The position numbers and the translations under genes were made by a program. The notes under the pieces were generated by a model, which was given only the letters and a program-made list of their open reading frames with translations, was not told the origin of the DNA and did not search any database. Below, piece after piece: positions 11,152 through 22,535 of a stretch of DNA of 64,000 nt. Origin of the DNA: Protonemura montana (Eukaryota > Arthropoda > Insecta > Plecoptera > Nemouridae); NCBI GenBank assembly GCA_947568835.1, contig OX387606.1, positions 20,747,225-20,811,224 on the forward strand, in the 5' to 3' direction. The first letter of the stretch is position 1; each line of letters opens with the position of its first letter.

Positions 11152-13251
11152 TCACACCACCTGGTGTTTTTTAATGTATATCAGCAGCGCAACGTAATAT
11201 GAGTACGCGTTCTGCGACACCTGCAAAACACAAGAGCAAGGTGGCATCACGCTGATTGCCTGACTGATCTTTGAATCGAATTGACGTGCTTTGAGAATAT
11301 CTCTTTGCGCGCTCGCGTACCGTCATAAACACTTGCATGGACATGGGGATGAACCGGAGGGCGTGTACCACCACGGGCACGTTGGCTCGAGAGATGAGAA
11401 TCTGCATCGAATTTTTAAACTTTTTGGACGCGCCCAGCCAATTGCACTTGAAGAGAGAGTCTTTGATTTTAGAGTCCTGAAAATGTAACCAGAATTTCGA
11501 ACATTTTTATGTTACAAGTAATTCAGGCAGGATCAGCAACTATTACTAGGAATCCTCTTTCTCCCCAATAAGTCAGCAAAGTTAATTTGCACCTATGGGG
11601 ATTCTTTCATGAGTGCACTTTTCCACGTGGTTACACTAGCTTTCCTTTCCCAGCACCATCCAGTACTGACTTGCAACTCAAAAATGTAACTTATTTTTTG
11701 TCTACCTCGTCAGTAATTTCCTTCGCTAGGAAGCAGAAGATGTACAGCTGTAAGATGCAACCCACCAACATTTGGGACAGGGCTTGCTCCTTCTCGTTGA
11801 GCTGCAACGGAGCCTGCAGGACAAAAGGGCGCCGTTAGTAGCTTTGAATCGCGTGAAGACCGGTGTCGATCGCAGCCTTACCAGGAGGGAAAGGTAGATG
11901 GCCAGCAACCCTGTCGGAATGAGGTTGCATGCCAACTGCACGGCAAACACAGGGCTGAACAAGACCTCCCATTGTCTTACGAATCTGAAATGTCGATGGA
12001 GTTGAAAACATGCTATCTTAGATCATGTCGTAGATGCACAAAAATGTTAGGTGTTGTCCAGTATCGTTACCCACCTTGTGATTTCTACATGTATTTTCAC
12101 ACACTCTTTCAAAACTCGCTCCATTTCAACGTCCATTTTAGCAGCCATTCGAAAGCTTTTTCCTTTCCTATGTTCCTTGCATTCACACCCTATAGAAGAC
12201 AGTTTTATTTTGTTTAGATCGACGTACGAACATTTTCTTACAAGAGAGTTGTCAAAAACGTGCATACCCCTTGGAAATCTTCGGTTCATTTGTGAAATCT
12301 TTTCTGGTTTGCCGCACACGTCGCTCAGCCCCACGTCTTGGTCCTCGCTCGCCTTCAAACGTTTCCTGGCGTACTCGTGCACGTGCTCCATTTTGTGCCG
12401 AAGCACCTTGAGCCGGCCCAGCGTCTGAATCAGCGTGAAGATGATGAAGGTGTCAGTGACACCCATGATGTTGATGCTACTGACCATCGAGAAGGACAGG
12501 TGCACCAGCGTCAACTCGAACAGTGGCGTCGCGTTCACGTCGTACGGGATACGCACCCTGAGAGAAATACGCATGAGGTGGCAGTCATATTGAGATCCAT
12601 GCACCCCCGTGACATTGCCAAGAAGTAAATAATTATATTTCTTTATAAAATTGTATGAGAAACTCTTAAATAGTTTGTTAATTTGTTCGACAGATTTGTG
12701 AGACCTATATACTAATACGATTATACCAGTTGGCTCTGGTCATGCCATATTTAAAAATAGCCAACTGGTTGCCATTATTTTGGTCAAAAAGGCACTTTAC
12801 ATTTTCGATAGTCCTCACCTGAACAGAAACTTCCTCGTGGTAATCCCCCCGACCATCTGCATCGTGCTGGCAAACGTCGCCAACGCCGTCAACACCACCG
12901 GGACGTACAGAACTAACCGATGCGAGATCCTCTCCGTTTTCCTTGTGATCTGCGCTTCGCCTTCGTTGTCCGCATGGTCACTGCCATTTAGCCTGTGCAA
13001 CGCCTCCAGTATCTGTGCCACGGCGTGCGCCTGGAAGAGGAAGGCGCCGGTCTTGACGGCCGCCATGAGGTTGGCGAACACGTGGATGGTGCCCTCGGTG
13101 ACAGCGATCACGTTCCCCCAGCTGTAATAGATGTCGGAGCCGTGGACGACGATCATCACGTAGAACATGTTGAGGAAGGCTGCGCGAGGGTAGATGAAGC
13201 GCAGCGTCCGCAGCCATCGAGGGGTGTTCGTGTCGGTGGTGGGGAAGATGC
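11152..13251 (-). CDS. insect odorant receptor (7tm_6), 5' exon not found
   Basis: A seven-pass receptor that pairs with Orco as an odour-gated channel in antennal neurons. Exons: 13251-12819, 12557-12268, 12189-12075, 11984-11882, 11813-11706, 11476-11321, 11220-11152, all phase-consistent, about 423 residues. Diagnostic stretches: PRWLRTLRFIYPRAAFLNMF near the start, RIPYDVNATPLFELTLVHLS before TM4, LKECVKIHVEITRF in the intracellular loop, and the C-terminal block SLFKCNWLGASKKFKNSMQI with ALRFIPMSMQVFMT and QNAYSYYVALL. The first listed exon opens with two bases of a split codon (likely the Gly of GIFPTT), with an in-frame stop just upstream of its acceptor, so a short first exon with the ATG is missing from this model. 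Not Orco, judging by sequence. The odour ligand is unknown. Confidence 0.9.
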
Positions 13252-13935
13252 CTGGAGGTCAAAGGGCAGCGATGGTCTTGCTCTAGAGGTCGAACCTTGA
13301 ACCTTACTGAGTGTATTTTTCGGGGTGGATGGATCTATGTCTATAAACCGCAAGGTTCCAATTTCCAGATTGAGACGCTCAAAAAATCATGCAGTTTTCT
13401 CAAAGTTTCGTTTTGAATGCTGTCAGATATGGACTGGGGGACATTTGCAGCCGAAGAAAATCGTCTTGTAACTGGCTTAAAACTCAGCGTTGAGAGATGC
13501 TCGTATAGCTCATTTTAGTAAAGCTAAATATCGGGTGTAAAAATCAATTATAATTAAATGGAGGGAGTAAAACAGTCAACCTATGGTCAAAATTGTTGCG
13601 AAAATTGCAATAATAACAGAACGATCACACGTACATATGTAAGACCTTGAAAACAATATGTATTTCAATATCTGGGCATGCATGCTGCTGAGCGTGCTAG
13701 GTACTTCATTATTTAAATCTCGAGGAAATAATAAATATTATAAGCTATCAGCTGTCTTGAGTGAAAGAAAGTCGCAAATAGCTCGAACTATTGATTTTAA
13801 GTGGTTGAATATCCATTCGGTAAAAAAATGCGGTTAATGCTTTGGTAATCGACGCGCTCAGATATTTGCACCCAATATTATATTCAATTGCGATTAGAAA
13901 GAAATGCTTATATTTTCTTGTTAGATAATTAATAT
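13252..13935. other. upstream region of odorant receptor, no assigned gene
   Basis: AT-rich. The receptor's first exon and promoter should lie here or further right. One possible donor (CTCA|GTAAGG near 13307) fits the phase, but its frame has no ATG, so I do not call it. Confidence 0.4.
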
Positions 13936-14100
13936 GTTGTGTTTAACGACGCACTGTTTTGAGAACAAGCCCTATGGGATTACCTAATGGCGCATGTGTA
14001 TGATGGTCACCCATCCAGTACCTGACCTAGTACAGAGTTGCTTAGCTTCCCATCGATGATCTCACGAAGACCGGTGTTTCCAACGCGCCAAGCAGTTCGG
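13936..14100 (-). mobile_element. 5S-rRNA-derived SINE, short form
   Basis: On the minus strand it reads AAACACCGGTCTTCGTGAGA, then AGCTAAGCAAC and TACTGGATGGGTGACC, matching 5S rRNA from about position 20 to 80. About 35 bases later comes the family tail, with AAAACAGTGCGTCGTTAAAC. It lacks the long middle seen in the copy at 3785. Confidence 0.8.
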
Positions 14101-15118
14101 TCACTTTGCTCGAAACAGCTTTCCTCAAACACTCACCTCGTAGACCTCGTGCAATACAAAAACATTCTATATTTAGTTGTTTTCTTTCCCTTGCACTTCA
14201 TACGTCTGCTGGCAACCTCCAAAAAACTTACCAACGTAAGTCAACAGCGCCACCAAAATATCTACAGAAGACGTTTTCCAGAGTTTCCTCAAGGCACCGG
14301 ACTTTTCCCACAATTTTCTCATGACGCCAGACTTTTCCCCTTTTTTCCTCTTAGCCCCCGTCTTTTCCTCCCGTTTTCATCGACTACACCCAACGGACAC
14401 GAGCCAACACCTTGTCTTGGTTTGCTTTCTGAGCCACGATCCTCGCGGGTTCGTCGATCGATCCAGAAAGAGAATCCTTTTAAATGATTCAACACTTCGC
14501 ACATTACAGTTTAGGTAAATGATATTTGATATTTGGTTTGGTTTTGGTTTATCATTCCATATTCATATTGAGTTCATGAAAAGGCGAGGCTGCCATTGTA
14601 AACATAGCGTGACGCTTTTTTTAATTGTTCTGCTCCTGCGTCACAGACCGCGCCAGCAAAGAAAGCTTTCAATTTATTCAAATGTATTAAAAAAGAGACT
14701 GAAGCATGATTTCTGTTTTCGTAACGACTTGCAGCCTCAGCAAGCTCACACCTCCAGCAAGTAGCAAGTGCCGTTCTTTCGATATAGCGTGTCCTGGGGG
14801 CATATCACTGCATAAACTCATTTTTCTTTTAGCTATTCCAATTGCAATGGACTCAATCTCTTTTGCACTCGACCGGAATAGCAATGCAATGCATAAAGAT
14901 TGCAAATGGATGCGATTTGGATAGGAGCTAGCTCACGATACAGATAGCCTCGAACCAGCCCCACCCATTTATCATCGTCGATGCCCTTACCCATAACAGC
15001 ACTCGCAATTGAAACGAACTATTCGGATTTAGTTTACTTCATGCCTACCGCTACTTGTTAAAACGTCAGTCGAAGTGTAAAGAGTAATTACCAATAATAA
15101 GTATGTACCAATTATTTG
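14101..15118. other. intergenic, nothing recognised
   Basis: Several short open frames on both strands resemble no known protein and have no splice or codon support. No repeat or RNA gene is seen. Confidence 0.5.
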
Positions 15119-15126
15119 GATAAGCG

Positions 15127-16160
15127 CAGTGATGTATTGGTCAATGCACGCGGGTGTACGCAGTCCACCCACTATTAATTTTATTTTTGGCCGTACCCCC
15201 ACTTTGAACTTTTGAGGGAACGCAGGCGAACGCACGGGAAAGCAGTATTAAATTATGATTATTCGAAATATCCTGCACTTCTTTATTTTCAAGGCGAAAA
15301 TATCCCAGTTAAGGGTTTTATTCCTAATAATCCACTTACTTGAAAATAAACCTACCAAGAATGCCACTGTATGCGAACATACTAAGAGTAGGTAGGCTGG
15401 AACTATGCCGGCGTCGCGACTTGCAACAAAGGGGTTAGTTAGAACCATATTACTGTTATCACTTAGGGAAGTCGGTAGCCGCTTTCGCGGCGTCGCACGG
15501 CGGTGCAAGCTCTCAGAAGCAAGCCCGCTTCAAATAATAAGAATTCGCAGGAAAGACAAAAATACAAACAATAACCAAAATGCCACATACGAGCCACACT
15601 GGACGAGTTAGTTCAATTCAAGATACAGAAGAGGAAGCAAGTGGATTTGCATTCCCTTTCGGGCCTTGCTCCTCCTAAAAAACCAAAATTTGGTTTGGGA
15701 GAAGTTGAAGACACCACCAACGTCGAATGAAGAAGAGCTCAATGAAAAAGAGTCATTGTCGAAACTGATGTAATCTCCTCAACGCGAAAGTACGCGCGTA
15801 TCTATGGATAGTTTCAACAAAAATTTAAACCAGTATTCGATTAAAATGATAGACTTTCTTTTACCAGATTCCCGAATCCCCACCAAATTTCAAGACTGCA
15901 ACAATGTGGGAAGGTGTAGACATGAGAGGGCGGCTTTAATTTAATTTTCTCAAAATCATTACGTAATTAAAAATGCAGTTCTGACCATGTCATTCCAAGC
16001 CCAATTTCATCGTAAACTCGTAGATTGACTCCAAAAGAAACCTTAGAATAAAAATTCACTTGGAGCTGCGCCCAAAGCCCCCTATTTTCCACTCTTTCGG
16101 TGCATTCAAAATTTGTCATTTTTGCGTACCCCCACTAAAAATTTTACGAATACATCACTG
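15127..16160. mobile_element. non-autonomous hAT DNA transposon, about 1.03 kb
   Basis: The left end is CAGTGATGTATT and the right end is its inverse, AATACATCACTG. Both sides are flanked by the same 8 bases, GATAAGCG (15119-15126 and 16161-16168), the target-site duplication size of hAT elements. Subterminal GGGGGTACGC-like sequence is also common in hAT ends. No transposase domain is readable inside, so it depends on a helper. The perfect duplication suggests a fairly recent insertion. Confidence 0.88.
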
Positions 16161-16168
16161 GATAAGCG

Positions 16169-16913
16169 GAAGTTTGAAATGAAAGATTTTTCGGTTTCAA
16201 GCGTCCTCGGCTAATGAAACATCTCTCAAAAAGTCATGAATCTCTTATGAATTCACTCAAACCAACGGGCACACGTGCTCTCTGCAAAGCGTGGGCACGA
16301 GTTGCATTGTCTTTTCTGGAGCGTGCTCATGAAGTCCCGCCTGGACCAGGTCAACGCACGGGATGAGGGCGCCCAGCTCGCCTAAGAAACATGTTTCAGT
16401 AAGGTCTTTCCTCGACGACGACGGCGCAGCATCCTTCTTCGGCAGTAGGCAATTCGCGACGATCCGAGGCGGTCGCGTTCGAGACCGCCACTCGCTGCAA
16501 GACACTTGGCCAAGGCTGGCGATTGTCTTCTCCCGCATTGCAGGTAAGAGCCGTGTCACTCTGAACAAGGATCTCTGAACGAGAAATACGGCGAGATTCG
16601 CGTCAATTGGTGTTAAATAAACAATACAAATCATCAGGCTTGACCTAGACTAAAGTATGTCTAGCAATCAATGTCTAGAAGGATTGACACCGTAGCTAAT
16701 GGGGGATTTTGCACACCTCTTAATGCCAATTGTGTCATCACACAATACACTTATTCTGTGCCACAAAGGGAACGCTTAGAAAACAAAATATCTAAGCAGA
16801 ATCCCTCAGACAACCCATTAACGCCACCTCTACCGACTAAAGACAAACTTCTTTCTCACAAAACCTTTGTGATAATAACAAGTTTTTTATTCAATATCCA
16901 ATCTTGCAGCAAA
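16169..16913. other. GC-richer stretch with unresolved open frame, plus GalT 5' region
   Basis: A minus-strand open frame of about 125 codons (16257-16634) lies in GC-rich sequence, but no family is recognised and frame preference is unclear. It could hold 5' exons of the odorant receptor or be chance. A TTGCAG acceptor just before the GalT start suggests a spliced 5' UTR exon of that gene further left. Confidence 0.35.
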
Positions 16914-18751
16914 ATGGATGAGAAGCCAGTGGTCCTGTCTCGCTTCCTGCGATATCCCATCTGCACGATCGTCTCGTTCTGCCTCGTCCTCGGCCTGTGC
17001 CTCGAGTGTTTCCTGACGACCACCTCGCTAGGTACAGCCGAACGTTCTGCCGAGCAGACAACATCTCTGCTCCCGGCCGATGCGACCGCCTTGGTCGACC
17101 TGCAGGACTTTCGCTTCCTGATCAACAATCTCGTGTGCGCCGACGTCACGCCCTTGATGCTCGTGTTGGTCCTCTCGGCGCCCTCCAAACGCGCGAACAG
17201 AGACGCCATACGAGAGACATGGGCGGCAGAGGCAAAAGCATCACCTAAGTACAAGGTAGCGGTATTGAATTTCACTTTAAGTAGAAAATGAAATGGTTGA
17301 ATTCTCTAAATTGGTGGCCCAGTGAATTGCGCCGGTAAAGTTAGCAAACAATGGTATGTTAATTGACGAGACATCCTTATTTTGGCCATGATCCGCGACC
17401 TACCGACAGATCGAGTCATAATGGGATGACATAATAACACGTTGTTATTGCAGAAAATAACACATGCGTCTGCAGGAATATCTCCATCCAGTTTTGTATC
17501 CTTATATAAAGTATTGGCATGTTCCAGGTCCTATTCCTATTGGGGCAAGCGGACTCTTCCGCCTCGCTGTCGAACTCGAGCCTGGAGACGGAGAACGCCG
17601 AGCACCATGACCTCGTCCAAGGGTCTTTCCGTGACGTCACTGACAATGCAACCTACAAACATGTGATGGCACTGAAATGGACAGTGTACCACTGCCCCAA
17701 AACGAGAGTGGTCTTCATAGTAGACGACGAAACTTTCCTTAACACAAGGACAATTCTGGAGTTCTTCTCCCATGATTTACCTGTTTTCTGGACCAAAAGG
17801 TAGGCATTCACATGGTTATTGTTTGTTTACATTTACATTGGCACTCATATAGAAATTCTCGGTGTAATTTTATCAAAGGTCAACTCTAGTTAAAAGGTCA
17901 CGTACCTGTTAATGTAATTGACATTGCCTATATTGAAACTTTTAATGTGTAGGTAGACTATAATTGAAGATAGGAAAGTGATGAAATTGAATTTGAATAT
18001 AAATTATAATCTGAAATGAAGAATCTACGGCTGATAAAAAAAATATATATGAAGGTTTTTGCAAATATTATAAGCCATGGTTGTTTGGTGGTGTAGAAAG
18101 GAATTACAAGCCTGTTTAACTTCAGTAGGTAACCATGCAGTTGAATAACTCTGCACTTAAAGTGATGAAAAGCTACAGTATGTAAAGCTATGGAATAAAA
18201 ACGATATCATTAGTATTATTATTATTATGTACTGGCTTTAAATTCTCAACTCCATAAACATATCATTTCACTGTATTGTCATCTCTGACACTATTTCATT
18301 TTTCAGGCTGATTCTCTGCAACCTTTCACCTAACCTCACTGTCGAACGCAACCCATCCGAGAAGCGCTATGTGCCCGTCAGCGTTTACCCGGCTCCGTTG
18401 TACCCACCACATTGCCGAGGCGAAGCGGTTGCGTATTCACCCGACATGGCGCTCGCGTTGTACGAAGCGGGACAGAAAGCTGCATACTTCCATCTAGACA
18501 ATGTTTATGTCACCGGCACTTTGGTGAAGGCTGTCAATGCGACCCTCGTACCTTTCGGGCCGCTAGCGTTAGGGCCCGATGTTACCACAACGGGTGACAG
18601 AGAAAGGAAACCATCAGCGTGGCCATTTTGGATGGGACCCACAGGAATGGGTCCAGAATATATTTATCAGTTCTGGAATAACACACAGAATCAGGGAGCA
18701 AATGGTCGTCCGTTGGAGTATATGCACATGGGACTGTGTCCTTATCCTTAG
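16914..18751 (+). CDS. beta-1,3-galactosyltransferase-like (GT31), 3 exons
   Basis: A Golgi type II glycosyltransferase of family GT31. Exons: 16914-17255, 17528-17799, 18307-18751, 352 residues. A short cytosolic tail is followed by one membrane anchor (CTIVSFCLVLGLCLECFL). The catalytic part shows SAPSKRANRDAIRETW, VLFLLGQ, the DxD-like metal site VVFIVDDETFLN, YPPHCRGEAVAYSPDMALAL and DNVYVTG, in the family's order. Departures: VDDE replaces the usual DDD, the ED of EDVYVTG is DN, and the C-terminus after this motif lacks the usual pattern. The acceptor is uncertain (galactose or N-acetylglucosamine transfer both occur in the family). Two splice-bordered segments downstream hint at alternative 3' exons. 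Confidence 0.82.
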
Positions 18752-21700
18752 ATGTATGAAGAGATTTAAATATAGAAATAATACCCAAATACTTGAAATT
18801 ATTTTGGTTATTTATGTCGCCAATTCATTATCAAGTCTTGATGAAACATTCACAGAAGAAATATCTTTTTTCTAACTATGAATGCTTGATCGGAAGGAAG
18901 TAAGAAGATTACATGCTACTGACAGTCTCACAACTTTCACTACCGTAAGTTCCAATTTCAGAGCAGTTGCTCAAATCAACGTAGTTTGAGTTGTTTGTTT
19001 TTTTTTGTTTTTTTTTTTGTAAAGTTTTTATTTAGCTTTGTTCCATTCTCTCACATTCTTCTAATTCACTTTAAAATTTTTTAAATCTCTTCATTTCTTT
19101 TTCATTGTGATTGACGTTTTTCTTTCTTTGACAGACCACCTGGACAGCCACTGAAACAACTGTTGTTGCATCAAGGTGAGGTTCAAATTATTCGACAGCA
19201 ACCGTCTTGCATACCCTCTGTGCAATATTTCATTGCTGCTCCTAACGACTACATTTCACAGAAACTTTCAACATCTGTTAATGTGTAGTAACTGGTAACT
19301 GTGATTGAAGTTCTAACTTTGAGCTTTCAATTTCGTGGAATATTTTGCTCATTTGCTAATGGCGAGTTTACATTTCTTTTCAATCATTGCGAAAAGAAAT
19401 CAATCTTGTAATTGAACCCGCTGCATATTAAGCATTTGTTATTTTGCTAAATAGATCACTTTGATGCTGCTTATTTTCAAAGGTCTTTTTGCCTTCTTTA
19501 TGTACAAAATCCAAGACCTTTGGTCAATTTGATTCCATCTTTGAGACAGTTGATTTGGGTATGGACCAGGAGGTCAGGAGCTTGTTTCCCAAGTCAATAT
19601 TTTTTCATATTATATTTAGTTTTGAACCTACATATAATTATAATTTTTTAATTGAAAAATATTTGTTTGCATACTTAACCAGAAGCAATGAGCACAATAT
19701 TAATTATCACATATACCTAAGATTTAATTTATAAAAAAAAAAGTGAGTAAAGCATCATTTGGACATATCATAGCTTGGAGGTGAGTTCAAGGTACATAAT
19801 ACCATAGCTGTAAACCAATAGCATGTCATTATTTTGTTTTGCTAAATCCTGTAGCAATTTGTTAACACAAATGAGTCACACATTGTTGGCTTGCTTGACA
19901 GGAATTACCTGTTCCAATATAACCGTGTTGAAATGGATGTACGAACTTCGAGGTCAAGTGAAGCAGTTGACGCCTCACGTGCGTTAAACGTGTACAACTT
20001 CCAGACATACCGACTTGAATTCGGACTCTCACAAGGTATTTTTGTTACGTTGTAGATCGGCACCCCCAATTTCACAAACGTTACACTCTAAGTGATTAGC
20101 AAATAAGGTGCCAAGAGGCTGTATATTTGCTGTGGTGAAGAATAAAGAGAGAGAGGGAATGCAACTTACAGTGACAAAGACAAGTAGTAGAAACGTTAAA
20201 GTTCTCAGAAATTCTAGAAATTTCTTGACAAGTGCACAATGCAATGCCAATTTTCTTCTCTGTTAAATTGTGCACCCTCTCACTTTTCTTGTTCATCACA
20301 ACTCTCAGTGAAAGTATTTACTAACGCTGCTAATATTTGAGTAGTTAAGGAAATGACAGGAAGTAATGAAGATGTGGTTTCTTGAAAAGTCACATGGTTG
20401 TTAAATTTCTTGCAAAAATGCCTTAGTAACCGAATGAATGTCAGAATACTTAAGTGGTCATGCTTGCTAATCAAGATTATCTTAACAATTATTTGGTTGT
20501 TAAGTAGAAAAAAGGAATGCTAGAACTACTGTTGCATTGAATCATTGAACTCATTCAAGGTTCGTTGTTTTTTCTCTACCCAGTATTTATCGGTTGTTTG
20601 ATTTGCGGTGTTAGACGACACAATGGTCTAATATATCAGTGAATGAGTGAGTCATGACGATGATGTGATGAACCTAACCTGGTCTAGAAGAGAGGAGAAA
20701 TACCTGGTTCTAGCTCGTAGCCTAGTCCTGTAGAAGATCACCAATGGAATGACCGGTTCAATGTCTATGTCGAGGGGTAGTACAGCTGGAAAATTACGAT
20801 GCCTCCACAAATCTACGCTTTTGAGATGCTTAAATTTGAAACAAGTTAAGTTGTTGAACCAATTTAAATCACTTCAAACTCACTCTCGAACATACCAGTC
20901 AAGAGTATGATAGTCTTCTAGTATTTACCCAACCCAGCAAAGTGTTGCTAACGTTAACAATCTCACGAGTATTAGCATTCTATCACACCTAACCGCTCAG
21001 TTTAAACTGATATACCAGGTAGCTTCCCAGTTATAGGTACTAGTTATAATTTTTGGAAATATGACAGCATGTTTCATCACTTTAGCTAGCTAGATCAAAT
21101 TAAAATATCAAATACAACAATCAAATAATGTTTTAATTTTAATAAAAGACACAGATTTCGTACATCATTATAATTTACACATCGATTTGCAAAAAGGTAG
21201 CGAAGGAATTATTTATTCCAGAACAGAAAGATTGAGTGTGTTGTTATTTGTGACACTGACAAAAGATTCCAGTCTTATATGCGTGTAATTACTTGCACAT
21301 AGTTCAATGCTTGTGTACACCGAGTCATCTGGTTTTCAAGCTAATTGAAGTCGTTAACGTTATACGCTGAGAGAGTGAGCTTCGATTCAGGTTAATATCG
21401 AGTTCAGAGTTTGTTACCCACCAAACAAGCTGTTGACTAACCTGGTGGACACTTGTTACTGAGGTTTTTATAGTTCTCTGGAGTCATGTTGAGTGCACAG
21501 CAAGCTTCTGTGACTAAATGTGTTTAGATTGAATTAGCAGACTGTCAACTTGTTTGAGATGCACATTTCAGCATCCAAGTGAAAGCATTTTGATTTGAAA
21601 GATCCTTTGCAAGCTTCCTGCAAGATGGGTTGGTGATTTAAAAAGTCTTCTGCAAGGTGCAAGTGAAACAACAACCAAGCGTAGTCTGTTAATTCGGATC

Positions 21701-22535
21701 ATTTCCTTCCTGAAAATGATTATTTCCCTCACAATTTTTTTTTCTAAATCTGATCGTATTTTTATCTGAACGGTAAGGCCGGCATGAAGCCTATAGAGTA
21801 TCAAAATTAAAGTACTAATCTAAAGTCTCTTTGAATAAAGCAGTTGCACGCATTGCTAATCGATATTATTAATACGCTTTTTTATACACAACAACAAATA
21901 ACTATTTCAAAACAAATCTTTTAAATATAAAATAAATTAAAAACAATGTTGATGTAGCATACTTTTTTAAAGCACATTCAGGATTGTATTCTTTTTGGGT
22001 GTGAGATAGATTCTGAAGCACCCCAAAATCCTAGATACTGTCTGTCTCCAGCTTGAGTAAATTAGGGTCCTATTTGCAACAACCGGACAGTCTTTCAACC
22101 TTGGTACCAACCAATTGCACCACATTCCTTGATCACTTTCATTACGCTTAGTCCTATGCACACTGTACTTGCAATAGGCTACTTTTTAACAACATCCTGC
22201 TAATTGGTAATCCGTCAATGACACGTTGATGTTTTTATCATCGGAAAATAGATGACTGTTGGTTACAACCATTTGACAAATCTGACTTATCACTGAGACT
22301 GAGACTAGGCTAGCAATACCCTTAAGTTGCTATTGGGTTCCTCTTGTTACAGTTTCCTCTGCACATGTGGAACTGTGAAAACTGTGGAAACTATAACGCA
22401 AGAAATCTCTCCGATGACAACTTAACGTGACCGCTATCCTAATCGGTACATGCCTAGGTGGGTGCTGCAGGGTAACAGTTTTGGAAAATCTCTAGATTCT
22501 CTAAGTTCTGTTTTTCGCCCAGTGGTCTGGTCGGC
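18752..22535. other. 3.8-kb AT-rich intergenic stretch
   Basis: No gene is called. Two segments have good splice borders: 19135-19175 (pyrimidine-rich acceptor, donor AAG|GTGAGG) and a stretch starting near 19902 after TTGACAG. They could be alternative 3' exons or UTR of the GalT gene, but coding support is weak. The rest is AT-rich with no repeats or RNA genes seen. Confidence 0.45.

Noticed and set aside
12978-13300. Open frames on both strands overlapping the odorant receptor's first recognised exon
   Set aside because: They are GC-rich shadow frames; only the frame starting PRWLRTLRF shows family homology and splices correctly.
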